Shown piece by piece: positions 34,930 through 47,970 of a stretch of DNA of 64,000 bases. Each line of letters starts with the position of its first letter. Position 1 is the first letter of the stretch. The position numbers were made by a program, and so were the translations under genes. Under the pieces are notes generated by a model. That model saw only the letters and a list, made by a program, of their open reading frames with translations. It was not told the DNA's origin and made no database searches. This DNA is from Clitoria ternatea (taxonomy: Eukaryota > Streptophyta > Magnoliopsida > Fabales > Fabaceae), in contig CM075673.1 in assembly GCA_037962975.1 (NCBI GenBank), forward strand, positions 120,857,001 to 120,921,000, read 5' to 3'.

Positions 34930-37777
34930 GATAGTAGTAATAAATTAGATTTTTATAACTTAGACCCAAAACAAAATTTTTTGAAGAAAATGAAAATAAA
35001 TGAATTTTAGTATAATAGATACTAAGAGTAAAAGAAGAAAATATTAATGACCAATTTTAGTGACTATTTTAGTGACCATTTTGGTGGCTATTAGAATAAA
35101 AGAAATAATAACTTTTGGGATCAAGAAAAGGGGATAGATTCTTTTAGAAAAGATTTGATTAAAAAGAATGAACTTAGGAATTAATTACTTTAGAAGACTA
35201 ACGAGATTTAGAACTAAGAAATAGCAAATTAGTACTAGAAATTTTGAGCAAGGTACTAAGAAAGATCCTAATAGATTAATAAGTTGATTACTTTAAGTAA
35301 ATGGAATTAGAACCAAAAATTTTTATTTTGGGTAATAATATAGTAGAGAATAAGTTAATCATTATAGAAAAAGAAGCCAAAGGAAATTTTAACTTAGACT
35401 AGTTAGTAACTAAGAGATGAACTTTCGGGTATACTAGTTTTTAAATTTAAAACAAAAACAATAGGACTTACCAATTCATTGGTGACTTTTGGGGGACTAA
35501 ATAATTTTAGATCAGGTTATGGTGTTTCAAATTAAAAGATTTCCAAGTCTTTGAGTAGCAAATGGACAATCATATGGCAAAAGAAATTAATTGTAGTTAA
35601 AGAAACAAACTAATCAATCTAGTCACTAAAGAAAGGGTTTTAGGGCTAAATCTTAGACTTATTGTGAAAAGAAACTGGACCTATTAATTAAATAGTGACT
35701 TTTAGTAACTAAGTAATAATAGTCTTAATTTGTGATATCAAGGTCAAAGTAGTGTTTAGATTTCTAAACAACTAATAGACACTCATAAAGGAAATAAATT
35801 TAGTTAATTAAAAGAATGCAGTTATAGGAATAATTTAGTTAATATAGATAAGAATAATAGAAATGAAGTAAGGAATTTCAAAGAAAAATGTTAAGCTTAA
35901 GTTGAAAAGAAACATCGCTAAAATGCCACTGGAACATAAAGGAATAGTGACCCATTCAGTAACCAAGAGAATAAGGTATACAACAAATAAAGCTCAATTA
36001 AATGGGTGAAATGAAATAGACAATGAGGTCACTTGAAGATGACCTAAGAAATTATAAATGGACATTAGGAAATTAAATAAATTAATTATATCCGATTAAA
36101 CTAATAGGAACATAAATGATTAAAGAGAACCCAAATACCTCGAAAAAAACAAACCGACCTGATGTATAACTTAAAACTTCTAGTAGTAATCCAACGTAAT
36201 AGCTAGTACATCAAATTTAATACTGATGAATATGTCGCTCACCTCACATCCATAAAGGAGAAATTAGAGGTACGTGTTGTTGTGTATGTCACGGTATCAC
36301 TGTATAATTATTGATGTGATACTATTAAATGGTTGTTGATATATGATTACAAATGTATGGATTGAGTGAAGTATTTCATAAATGTAGTATGCTAATGGAT
36401 GTTATGTGATGCATCGATAACTAAATAAGAAAATTTATAAATAAGAAATTTGGAAAATGGTACCGGTAGGAATCCCTAGATGATTAAAATATGAAAGTGA
36501 GTGTAGGACTCAGATCCGAGATGAATTGTGGGCGTTGAAGTGCCAATGTACCCCCAAATTGTTGAGAAAGTGTAAAACCTCACTTCATTCCTAAGTGTTG
36601 AGTAAGTTTACTAAAAAGAGAAAATTTGGTTATATTGAGTAAAGAGAAAGAACTCGACATTGGTAATGGAAGGGAGTCACTTAGGGACCCTACCGAGGAC
36701 CACTAAATAAAAATGGATTATTGAATTATGCATCATGTCTGGAAGTTGATGAGAGATGTTGGAATAATCCCCTAGAGCATACAGTGATGGTTACACTGAA
36801 GAATCTACCAGTGCCACGATACTCGAGGGCAGTCTAAGGAGTATAACCGGAGGCAGGAATTTCAAGTGGCATCGGATTCACGCCGGTCGCCGGACAGCCC
36901 ATAGCAAACTCTAGTGTACTTCAACAAGAGGCGGGATTTTCTTTGACCGTGGCGTGCCCATTCTGTGGTGATGTGTAATTGGCCATTTTGATATTGGGAC
37001 TATGAGTCCTTACCATTTGTGAAAACTAGAACGAGGAGAGCTTTAGTCGCTCTAGTTGGGCAGGGGAGATAAGGGTGGTTGGTTGTTCACACAGTTCTTG
37101 TATACAAGATTATTGAGGAAGAGATGGGCCCACATGCATCATGATGACTAATAAAAGAATAGAAATAATGAAAAGAATTCATGCATTGCATTGCTATATT
37201 GAAATTATGATTATTCGTTATTTGAGTATGATTGTATGAGTTTTCAATATCCCTAAGAGGTTAATGGAGAATTGAGAATAGTCAGTGAGACCAAGAGTGG
37301 TGAGACAACTTAGAATACATGTTAGGAATCCCTAGAGAGGGTTAGGAAGGGTTAATTGTGATTGATTGAATTGTATAGAGCGAGTGTCAGAAATGACACT
37401 CCCCGACAGTTGTGGAGGTAGAGACTCACCTTTACAGCTATTTTTCCAGACCTCCAGATTAGACCATACACAGTAGATGATCATACAGATTTCGCATCAA
37501 GGACCAGCTAGACTCTTCTTGGGCCGAGGACGAATAGGATAGGATGAAATTTATTTTCATTTATGGGAGCCTACGTGCCCCTTTTCTTTCAGTATGTACA
37601 CTTACTGTTACGACCATGTATTATATATAATTATGTTGTATATATGATGTATCTGTTCCACCAAGTCTTGTGTACAAAAAAAAACCTTTTTCCATATTTT
37701 TTTCTAAACTTGTAAACTCTGAGTTGACCAAGATAATCTAGTGGAAGGGATTGTCCTAGTTAACCGAGGGTGTTATA

Positions 37778-40700
37778 GGAATCCAATCATGATGATCAAT
37801 TACAACAACTAAGGAGCATGGTGGAGGCACTCCAGCACATTGTGGCTAACCTACAGCAGGAGAACGTAGAATTACATGGGCAAAGGGGAGAAGAGCGTGA
37901 GGCTTCAAGTTATAACGGTACTCGATCCTCCTAACACATTACTGATGGCCATGCTTCCTATCAGACATAGGAAACGACAAAATATGAGTCTGTACACCCT
38001 TACACCACTCACCCGTTTATCAAGTAAATCATGGATGCACCGACCCCTCTGAACTACAAACCCCCGTCCATGGAAAAGTACAATGGCAAAGGAGACCTTA
38101 AAGAACACTTCACAATGTTCACTACCACAATGTTGATCACTGGGCTTCGGATTCCCTCTTTTACCGAACCTTCCCTACCACATTTACGAAATCAGCACTA
38201 CGTTAGTTCTCCCACCTCCCTTAGGGAAGCGTTACCAATTTCTTTGACCTTACTAAAACAATTTTCAGCCAATTCACCACCAGCCGAGCAATGCAACAAA
38301 CTTCTTATAGCCTGGTAAATCTGCAGCAGCTCCCCAATGAGATTCTGAAACAGTATTGTTAGTGTATGCACTATGAGCTTTATGTTTTTTTTCATTTGTA
38401 TCATTTTCCTGCTTATCAATAAAATAAGTATTTCAGTTTAAAATTGTTTTAAAACGTATTTATCCTTGGAGTAATAGGTCATATGAAAGTTATTCCTAAA
38501 ATGTCCCTAGTCAAGTATTTACATGGGGACATGTAATTACATTGAGACTACTGTGTGAGTGTACTGATGACCTGATCTCACAGATCATAGATATAGATGA
38601 TATCAAGTCCTCACACGGGTACACATTAAGAGTAATGATGTACTGGACAGACCCACCATGAGAATGTTGCATGGATCGTTACATGAATGTCATAAACAAT
38701 TCTCAATGTGATAATGGTATATGTAGTCCTTCGACCTGAAGTCACTACGATTCCTACATGAGGAGTTTATTGTTTTAATACAATTAAACGTCTTTTGTAA
38801 CAAGAGGACTATAAAGGTTGTGATTAGGCAATGAACAAATTATGCAGAGGGATGTGAGTGATGTAGATGGGATTTGTCTCTCCTATGTGACAGAAGTGAT
38901 ATCTATAGGCCACTTGATGGAGTAAGACTAAGAAAATGCATGGCCATGCTAGAAAGAATAAATATTAGATATTTATCCAGATTAAGTCTACTCCGGTATC
39001 AAGTAAAATAAATTGGGCCGTACAAGGATGACGCGACCATACCTTGGCCCAATTAGGATATCGTGACAAAAGGAACAAACATATTAAATAATTATCACTT
39101 ATAGGTTATATTGATATTAAATAATATTCGGACATAATGATGCATTGCTAGATGCCGCTCTTATTTTATATTAATAATAAAATAATTTGTTTTGTTTTAG
39201 TTGGACTAAAATAAAGCTATTGGGCCTAACTCATTTAGAATGAGTAAGGAGCCCACTCTTTAGAGAGAACAAATTAGGTTAAACCTAAGCCTATAAATAG
39301 AGCATAAGATGCTCATAGTCCGTTCACTAAAGTGAGACACAAATTCGTAAAAGTTGCAAGAGCTACACGTCGTCAAACTAGCAGTTGGCAAGTGTTGCGA
39401 TTTTGGTGGGAGTGCTCGTGTGGACTCCTAAAGGACGAGGCTACGACTGCTTCGATGTTCTTCAAGAGGTAATCCAAAATGAACTTTTTTTTGTGTTTGT
39501 TTTGTGCTTTGAAACACAACACTTTACAAATCCTATGGAATCCTTGTTTTTCCGCTGCTCATGTTCTAGGGATTCCCTAACAAGTATATGGCTCTCTTTT
39601 TTGAACAGGCCATCCAAATTTGAGACCTGAGTTCTGAAGTCGCCTTGCATGCTGTATAGACAGGTCTCTGCTCGGGCAAATTCTCCGACTCCCTGGCCAA
39701 GAAACCACCCCTTGACATGGATGACTTTAGAACAAGGGCCACTCGGTATATCAACATGGAAGAGAGTAGAGCACTCGAACCAAGCCAATCACCGATCGAA
39801 ACAGAAAAGGAGGAGTCCCAAGCCAAATAGGTAAAGGCGCTTTGAAGCCTATGCAGTCCCCAAATACAGTAGATTCACACCGCTAAACGATCGTCATGAT
39901 CAAATCATGCATGAGGTCTATAGCACAGGTCTCCTTACACTTCCCCCGGGAGAAGGGCCAAAGGGGTTGGATAAGACCAAATTTTGTGAGTTCTATCGAG
40001 CCCATAGGCACGAAACAGAAGATTGTCGTTCCCTCTAAAATCAAATAGAACACTTGATCCTCCAGGGACACTTGGGTAAATTTGTCAATCGTAGGAATGA
40101 TAGAACTAAGGAAGGAAGTCAAAAAAGAGAAAGAGAACACCCCTGATCAAGTCAAACTCCAAACCCGAGACTGCCCTCGGATGCAACACTCCTGATCCCC
40201 AAGACTAGAGGAAAACAGAGATGATGGAAGGTGAGTCATTCACATGATTTCAAGAGGATTCCTAGAGCACGAATGCGTTAATAGTAGCGAATGGGGCAGG
40301 TGAACCTGTTGCAGGAGGACTTAGGGTCAGAGGTCATAACCTTTGAAAGGTCAGATTACCTTAAAGGAGGCCTTAATAGAGACGAACCGATGGTGGTCAC
40401 TAAGGGAGTGGCAAATTTCATTATAGAATGAGTACTTATAGACCAAGGGAGCTCTACAGATATTCTACATTATAAGCCTTCCCCTCGATGGTTAAAAAGG
40501 TATGACGGAACCTTACTTAGTTTTTCTGGTGATTCGGTGCAAGTCTTAGGTTTTATAGACTTGAGAACCTCTTTCAGGTCGGGAATAAATAGCCAAGCTA
40601 TTATGGTCAAGTTCCTAGTTGTCAACTTCCCCAGTTCCTATAACGTGTTATTGGGTCAGTTGTCCCTCAATACCTTAGGTTTGTCAAAGAATGAAATTTT

Positions 40701-40920
40701 TGCTCAGAGACGGAAGAATTAGGTTTGTCAAAGCAGACCTAGAGGTAGCACAAGAATGCTCTTACAAGAGCTTATGGCCCAAGGAGACTTTCATCATTGA
40801 TGAAGACATTGAGACTAGTTTTGACCCTTAAGACGACAGGCACTACGAAAGACCCCAACCTGTGGAGTCCCTCAAACTTGTTCAAATTGGTCCCGACTTA
40901 GGCCAATTCACACGGCTTAA
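37778..40920 (+). pseudogene. Gag-protease-pol fragment of Ty3/gypsy element C
   Basis: Decayed frame continuing the gag begun at 20638. Pieces seen: LQQLRSMVEALQHIVANLQQ (coiled coil) at 37790-37855; PPSMEKYNGKGDLKEHF, a gag-core motif, at 38060-38110; SLAKKPPLDMDDF and ATRYINMEE at 39690-39765; FCEFYRAHRHETEDC, the gag C-terminus, at 39990-40030; a retropepsin-like VLIDQGSSTDIL at 40432-40465 (consensus DNGSSADIL) and VNFPSSYNVLLGQLSLN at 40620-40670; and the spacer before RT (ERPQPVESLKLVQIG) at 40850-40890. Several stops and frameshifts disable it. A solo LTR interrupts the gag at 38357-39582, and the pol is cut at 40921 by copia element D. Confidence 0.8.
38357..39582 (+). mobile_element. 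Solo LTR with AGTAT target duplication
   Basis: Starts TGTTAGTGTATGCACTATGAGC, ends GGGATTCCCTAACA, and is flanked by AGTAT at 38352-38356 and 39583-39587. Removing it rejoins the gag frame (NLQQ... to MALFFEQA). It is homologous to the inverted copy at 18949-20223, and has TATAAATAG at 39292-39300. No internal region is present. Confidence 0.93.
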
Positions 40921-41691
40921 ACTTTTAAGAAAAAGTTAGACTTTTTGGTTTCTGAGTGAGATCAGAGAGTATTGAATGATGAGGGCAAAAATTCTATCTT
41001 GAATTTGAAAGCTTCTTGTAGTTATAGTCCTCCTTGAGATAGTCATGGGATAAGCTTGGAGGTTATTGATCTTCTCTAGGATCGTACAATCAACGGGTGC
41101 AAAGACATGCTTCAGAGATGATTCCTTAAATGGATTGCCTCGATAGTCTTCTTGAAAGGATCCCTTTTTCTTATCCACTTTGAGTAATCAGGTACAGCTT
41201 CATAGCATGTGACCTTAGGCTATCTGTCTTGCACAGGTTCAGCTTTTGCTGACATATTAGAATATGCGAGGTAGTTTTCTTGGTTCATGTGAGCAAGCTT
41301 TCAACCTTTCCATTAATTGCCTTTTTTATGATAGGCATAGATTTGATAAGTTAAAGTCCATGCAGCTCCTTATTTAGAAAGAAAGATCCTTTTTACATGT
41401 TGTACCATGAGAAAGAAGATATCATCTTGAGGTCTGTAGCTTAAAAAAGACTTGATTTATTTGAAGTCTTTAGAGAGTGCAAAATCTTCTTGATAAGAGC
41501 GAATTTGAGTTTTACGGACTCCCCCTATTCTTTACAATTAGAGTTCCACAGACTTCTTGTCACACTTGAGCAGAATAGTTAAAACAAACCAGACGTACAA
41601 ACTTCATTTTAACTAAAAGTCTAGATGTATATTATTAACAAATCTCATGGGGTCAAACTTCTTAGTCTTGAGTTCAGACTTGATTCTAACA
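40921..41691 (-). repeat. 3' LTR of element D (truncated at its outer end)
   Basis: Right boundary: minus-strand TGTTAGAATCAAG, preceded by the purine tract AGGGGGAGAT. It aligns with 58540-59231 of the other LTR, but the terminal ~550 bases corresponding to 57988-58540 are absent, and the sequence passes straight into gypsy pol. Confidence 0.85.
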
Positions 41692-41702
41692 ATCTCCCCC
41701 TA
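41692..41702 (-). promoter_or_regulatory. Polypurine tract of element D
   Basis: Minus-strand TAGGGGGAGAT immediately before TGTTAGAATC. Confidence 0.8.
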
Positions 41703-42060
41703 TTTATTAACAACAAACATCAAGTCTCTAAGATAAATTAAGATCTGTATTAAAGGAAGAATTAAAATAGTAAAATTACTTGATTTTGAATATCATGAGT
41801 TTTTATATTCTAAGATTTCAAGATGATTAAGTTATTCACGTATAATAGACTTCAGTTATAACAAGAAATATTTGAAGAAATGAATATGCACACTGAGTAG
41901 ATTATTATTTATGTAAGCAAAAAGTGTTACATATAACTTCAAGAGAAAAAAATACAGACTGTACATCCCTAACTACTTAGACTTATTTATTTCACTCTTA
42001 GACAGTTCTCCCCCATTTGTAATCGATAATATGAGGGGCATCACAGAGACCTAGTAGCCT
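41703..42060 (-). other. 3' untranslated region of element D
   Basis: AT-rich sequence between the additional ORF and the purine tract; no coding trace. Confidence 0.5.
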
Positions 42061-44565
42061 TGGAAGGAGTAGGAAGAAACTATGAAGCAGAAGCTGAAAT
42101 TAGTTGGGAAGTAGATGCAAACACCAAAAGCAAACAACCAATTTGACGACAAAAGAAATATTGATGGTCAGTGAGAAAATGGAAGGGAAAGAAATGGAAA
42201 GAGAGATAATGGCTGGGGTTGGATCCTAGAAAGATGGATGAGTTTGAGGAATTTGACCAGCATGACCCCAAAAATTATATACGTCAACCATAATTTCTCC
42301 AGCAGAAGTACTGTAAGCTTCGTCTCTTTCCCAAAGGTAGTGTGCCCATAGCAGTCCTCGCGTATGGCCATTAGGAGAGGGGTCTAAATAAAGAACTTCT
42401 AATATATCAGTAGGGAGTCTTTTGGCAGTCTGCATGTACTAGTCAGATTCAGACGGAGCAGAGATCCAAACTTTATCCTTTAACTTATTGGTGATGATCC
42501 TCTTGTTCTTTAGCATGAGGCGATCTAGGTACACCAACAAACGAGCCTGAGGCTTAAAAAACGCTTGAATCCAAGGTTTTGGTAGGAATCTTAAGATCCT
42601 GGAGAAGCTGACAAGCCTCCTACTGCATACAGATGGCTTGGGTGCAGGCAAGGAATTCAAGCTTGTAAAAGTAAGGGTTGGATAGGAGGTCTTCAGGGAA
42701 GATGGGAGGGTGAAATATGTTCCAAGGAAAGATGCGGACACCACTTCTACGGAAGAAGGTTTGTTTGAAAACAGGTAGTTCACCAGGGGCGTGGTAAGGG
42801 AAGGGACGACCAAGGAGTTGAGGGATTATGGTGTAGGTTTTTTTATTGCTAGGGGTATAACAAGGGGTTGGTAGAATTTAGTATGTGGAGAGAAGGTGAT
42901 TGTAAGGAAAATAGGCCTTGGGACAAGTGGTATGGGTATGGTAGGTTTAAAGACAGGTCGAGATGGGGTTGTAAATTTTTTAGATTTTGGTTTGGGTTTG
43001 GGTGTAATTGTTTTAGGTTTAGAGGGGTGAGGCATAGAAGTTTTGGTAACTAAAGGTGTAGATGCAGACTGAGGTGGGGGAGTGGAAGGTTTGGGTAAAC
43101 GTACCTTAGGTAGAGAAGCAAAAGGTTGAGGTTGAGATACCTGTGGGGGAGGTACAGAAGGTTGGTCTATAGCAAGATTGGAGGAAAGTGTCTGGACCAA
43201 AGCTTGTATAGGATTTTTGACAGAAGATGTAAACGTCTTTTTCTTTTTCTTCTTCTAAACAGAAGGATTTTAAGTTGTAGTCTGTTCTACAGAGTTTTTC
43301 TTAGAGGCAACTTCCTCAGCCTTGGCCTTTTTCTTAGCTTTAGCCTTCAAAGCTTCCCATTAAGCCTTGTCAGATTTTACATATCATAGTTTAGATTGTA
43401 CAAATCTACCAAATCATGCTTTGTCCACTTAGAAACATCCACATCAGGGAATTTCTTACAAGAGTAAGGAATGAAATTAACATATCGCTTCTTTAAAGGA
43501 ATTTTGACATAGTCCTTAAGGGAAGTAGAGTATGGATCTTATGAGCTTTTTGATGAAAGGGTAGAGGAGGCAGGTTATGCTTCTTTAGCAGTAGCAATAG
43601 TTTGAGTTACAGAGGCAACTTGAGCAAACTTCTATTTCCTTAGAACTTGCCTAATGGGCACTTCATCATCCGATGTAAAAGATACATGGATAGGTTGAAT
43701 AGGGTTCTCAACAGCTGTAGCTTCATACTTCTTATATGAAAGAATAAAAACTTTTGTAACCTTAGCCTTCTTGGCCTGAGGTTGTTCCACAATGGGTTCA
43801 GACTTCATTTTACTCTTCAGATGAGTCTTCTGCACTTCAGCAGCAGTAGTAATAGCAGTTTGCTTGTCCAATAAAGGAGAGAAAGTGGAAAGCTTAGAGA
43901 TCAGTGGACCACTAGTCATCTAGTCTGTTACAGACTCCAGACTTATATTCTTCAGCATAAAGATCTTCATCAGTACAGCTGGGTAGGGAACCTTTTTCTA
44001 TTTCTTCACAACAGTAGTTGTCATGTAGATCAACAGAATATTAGCAAGGTTAACCCTTTCCTTTTTCAGCATATGTTATATACAGAACCTGTCCAATTTG
44101 GATACGATATTCTTTGTAGACTTCCTGGGGTAGAACACTTAACACACCAAAGCATGTAACATCTTGGCTTTAGGCAACATATTGCCAGAAGTTGCCTTGT
44201 CTGGACGGACCTTTCCAAACAGTGCTTCATTAATGGTGAAGCTAGAGACTTCAGTGAACTTGAAATCTTCAGTGAAGACAATTCCTCGAAGGTTGCATTG
44301 TAACACAGTTACTAATAAATCTTTAGAGATTTCAATTTGCTTTCCACGCAGAGTTCTAACCAGAATCCACTTCGTCTTGTCCACTCATACTATTTTCAAG
44401 AACTCGAGAGCAACTGACGAAGAATATGGTTCCTGGTCCAAGAAAAAGCTAGTCCAGCCAATGACTTCAATCTTAGTAGTTACATTTCTTCCTTCAACTG
44501 TGTTGAGCAGCATCAAAGTACAGAGATTTAATCACATCCTTCACAGATAGGGAGATTCCAACCAT
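42061..44565 (-). pseudogene. Additional ORF of element D, downstream of pol
   Basis: Broken frame starting MVGISLSVKDVIKSLYF (ATG at 44565) and continuing, with frameshifts, through IVFTEDFKFTEVSSFTINEALFG and a charged Lys/Glu-rich part to a Pro/Lys/Ser-rich section (43200-42826, repeated PxPKPKPK) and a C-terminal part to about 42061. It occupies the place of the env-like ORF of SIRE-type copia elements. I see no clear signal peptide or furin-type site, so calling it an envelope would be unjustified. It is more like the structural or 'plant transposon protein' ORFs seen in such positions. Function unknown. Confidence 0.6.
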
Positions 44566-44959
44566 TGCAAAGAGAAAGGAGAAGTTTTGGGAAGGATAAG
44601 AGGTTTAGGGCAAAAAGGAGTTTTGAGGAAATGGAGAGAGAAAAATAGCTGTAGAGGAACTAAAACGTTATAGAGAGTGAAATGACAACTGAGCAGGGGT
44701 TATTTAAAGGCAATGTGGCTTAATAGAGGGAAAACAATTTTAGAAACGATTACATTCCAAACAATAATTGAATGCCACACATTATGAAAAAGAATTAAAT
44801 GAATAAATAAAAGAAATTAAATGAGGGAATAGACTACGTCTCTCATCATAGACTTGAATAAGTGAAAATTATTATAAGTTAGGAAGCATGCAGAACACAA
44901 ACATATAGATTCTTAAATCATAAAATATTACACATGTTCAGATTATATTTGATAAAAGC

Positions 44960-47327
44960 AAACCTGACTTCTGCTAAAGCTTAGTGAGGATATCAGCCCA
45001 TTGGTGGTTTGTATCCACATACTTCAAATCTAGAGTGCCTTTCTGGATATAGTCATGAATGAAATGATACTTGACTTTATTGTGTTTTTCCTTTGAGTGC
45101 TAAATAGGATTCTTTGATAAGTTGATAGCACTTGTATTATCACAAAATAATGGAATCTCTTCTTCCTGAATTGAGTAGTCCTTCAGTTGATACTTCATCC
45201 ACAGAAGTTGTGAGCAAGAACTAGTTGCAGACAGGTATTCTACTTCAACTGTAAAGAGAACTATCAAGTTCTATTTCTTGCTACTCCAGAAAATCAAACT
45301 GGTTCTCAGAAAGTGACATCCATCACTTGTACTTTTTCTATCTGATCTATCACCTACAAAGTCTGCATCACAGAATCCACAAAGGGAAAATGAGTTTGTT
45401 CTCTTATAGAACAGCCCAAGCTTAGTGGTACCAGTAAGATATCTCAGAATTCTCTTCACTATAGACAGATGTGATTCCTTGGGGTCTGCTTGATATCTTT
45501 CATAAACACATACACTGAACATTATATCTGGTCTACTGGATGTCAAGTACAATAATGATCCAATCTTTCCTCTATACAGTGTCTGATTCATTGATATACC
45601 AGATTCATCTTTACTAATGATGCAATTTGGGTGCATTGGTGTACTCATAGGTTTAGCATTAACCATTTTAATTTTTATGAGTAACTCATTGGTGTATTTT
45701 TGTTGATGAATAAAAATTCCATCAGTAGTCTGTTTGACCTACAGACCAAGAAAGAATTTGAGTTCAAATTTAGCCTACATAGTTTTCATAAAATCTTTGC
45801 ACAGACTTTCTTCTATAGCACCAAATACAATGTCATCCATGTAAATTTGCATTATAAGAAAGTGTTTATCTAAGTCTTTTCTGAACAACGTTGTATCAAC
45901 CTTTCCTCTAGTAAAGCCTTTTGATTTCAGAAAGGAACTGAGTCGATCATACCAAGCTCTTGGTGATTGTTTCAGACCATACAGTGCTTTACTTAGCTTA
46001 AAGACATGAGTTTCAAATGTTTTGTCTTCAAACCCAAGAGGTTGCTTCACAAAAACAACGTCTTCAGTAAAGCCATTTAGAAAAGTACTCTTAACATCCA
46101 TTTGATATAATTTAATTCCTTTATAAGCAACAAAGCAAGTAAAATCCTTATAACTTCAAGTCTAGCTACAGGAGCAAAGGTTTCAGTGAAGTCTATACCT
46201 TCCTGTTGGTTGTAACCTTATGCTACTAGTCTTGCTTTGTTCCTTATAACTTTTCCTTCTTCATCCAGTTTATTTCTGAAGACCCATCTTGTTTCAATGA
46301 TACTCTTGTTCTTTTATCTTAGAACCAAGGTCTGTACTTTGTTTCTTTCAAACTGATTAAGTTCTTCTTGCATGGCTATGATCCAGTCAGGATCCTCTAA
46401 GGATTCTTCAATGGTCTTGGGTTTAAATTCTGAGACAAATGCAATTGATGATTAATTGTGAAGTTTTGATCTGGTTTAAACACCTTCAGCTTGATCTCCA
46501 ATAATGAGATCTGAAGGATGGTAGGTCTTGAACTTTAATTCTTTTGGTTTCTCTGGTTCAGACATTGTCTGTTGATCTGATCCTTGTTGTTGATGAGTTG
46601 CAGAGTCTGATGGTTTAGGTTCTCATTTAGATTGCATAATTACTGCATCATCATATTCTAGATCTGCCAATTTCTTGTCAGTCTTTGTTAGGTCATCAAA
46701 TCTTACAGGCATTGATTCCTCAATGGTTTGAGTTCTTGTGTTAAAGATCTATAAGATTTTGATGCATTTGAATAACCCATGAAAATATCTTTATCATACT
46801 TTGAATAAAACTTTCCAAGTTAATCTCTTGTGTTTAGAATATAGCATGTGCATCCAAATGGATGAAAATATGATATGTTGGGTTTCCTTCCTTTCCACAA
46901 TTCATAGGGAGTCTGATTCAGTATTGGTCTAATAAAGACTTTGTTTTGAATATAACAAGAAGTGCTTACAGCTTCAGCCCAAAAATATTTTGGTAAGTCA
47001 TTTTCACATAGCATGGTTCTAGCCATCTCTAACAGACTTCTGTTTCATTCTATTGAGGTGTTCTTAGAGAAGAAAATGTGTAAGAGATGCCAGTTTTCTT
47101 ACAAAATTTTTTAAAAATTTCATTTTCAAATTATCTGCCATGGTCACTTCTTATTGTACTAATTATAAACTCCTTTTTCAGACTGGATTTTCTTACAGAA
47201 AATCTTAAATACCTGTGCAGACTCATCTTTGTAGGCAGGGAAATAAACCCATGTCATTCTAGTGAAATCATCAACAATAACAAAACCATATCTTTTTCCA
47301 GCAAGACTTTGAATTTAAGATGGTATG
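44960..47327 (-). pseudogene. Integrase (C-terminal part), RT and RNase H of element D
   Basis: Minus-strand copia pol. The integrase part reads SLAGKRYGFVIVDD, NRSLLEMARTMLCENDLPK and FWAEAVSTSCYI (47300-46830). RT reads MDVKSTFLNG, LSKALYGLKQSPRAWYDRL and IYMDDIVFG (46100-45780; YMDD is the catalytic box), then YRGKIGSLLYLTSSRPDIMF (45575-45520). RNase H reads FCDADFVGDRSDRKSTSDGCHFL (45370-45300), down to ADILTKL near 44980. Several stops and frameshifts separate these blocks. Confidence 0.9.
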
Positions 47328-47644
47328 TGTCACGCCCCGATTTCCCGGGCCCGGATCCCAATGTAATCAAGTTAATTAATTAATAAAAATACGAGTAAAT
47401 TTTTTACGTTTAAGAGAAAGTTCGCAACCCTTCAGTATTACATCAAGACCCGAACTATGGAAAACTGAAGAGTGAGATTTAAGAATATGAAAACTGGATT
47501 GATAAATAAATATCCCTTACATGTATACAAAATAATCGAGTTTACAACGGAAGAAAAATGAGTATATAGGGCAATACGCCTAGTCCTATATATGAAGATA
47601 TGAGAAAAGGTCCCAAAATAAGGAAATGAATAATAAAATTGAAT

Positions 47645-47970
47645 CCTGGTCCACTCGCTTAAGCAAAGCATGATTTGCTTGGGCGAAATCACGTGCATTC
47701 ACTTGAGCAAGCCCCAACTCGCTCGAACGAGAAACAACAGACAATTAGACCCAAAAATTTTGCTTGGGGTGAGCCACATCTGCCTGAGTGAAAATAATCC
47801 AGTAGCTATTTCCCAATTAATTCGCTTAAGCGAGACACTAGTGAAAACATCACAGAACCATTTCCTCAAGAACTCGCTTGAGCGAGACCCATCCCGCTTG
47901 AGCGAAAAAGAGGCAAAATCAAATCCAACATTCTCGCTCGAGCGAGGCTTTGCTCGCTTGAGTGAAAAAT
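47645..47970. repeat. CGCTTGAGCGAG palindrome array, E1 left part
   Basis: About eight exact or near copies of (CT)CGCTTGAGCGAG or CGCTTAAGCGAG, spaced 20-50 bases apart. It continues on the far side of E2 at 51965-52145. Confidence 0.88.

Larger units (their letters stand above)
21353..37777 (+). mobile_element. Chromovirus-like LTR B, split by the 11-kb element
   Basis: Begins TGTGAGACCCGGCTC at 21353 and appears to end CCGAGGGTGTTATA at 37777; inverted, the ends resemble each other as in Tekay-type LTRs. It is in two parts, 21353-22860 and 34028-37777, separated by the insertion at 22861-34022 and one copy of its TCCTT duplication. Joined length is about 5.3 kb. The GTGAGGTAAAGGGGG phrase near 34236 is a landmark in the same relative sense in the other chromovirus-type LTRs here. 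No gag or pol accompanies it. The left boundary lacks a matching target duplication, so extent is approximate. Confidence 0.55.
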
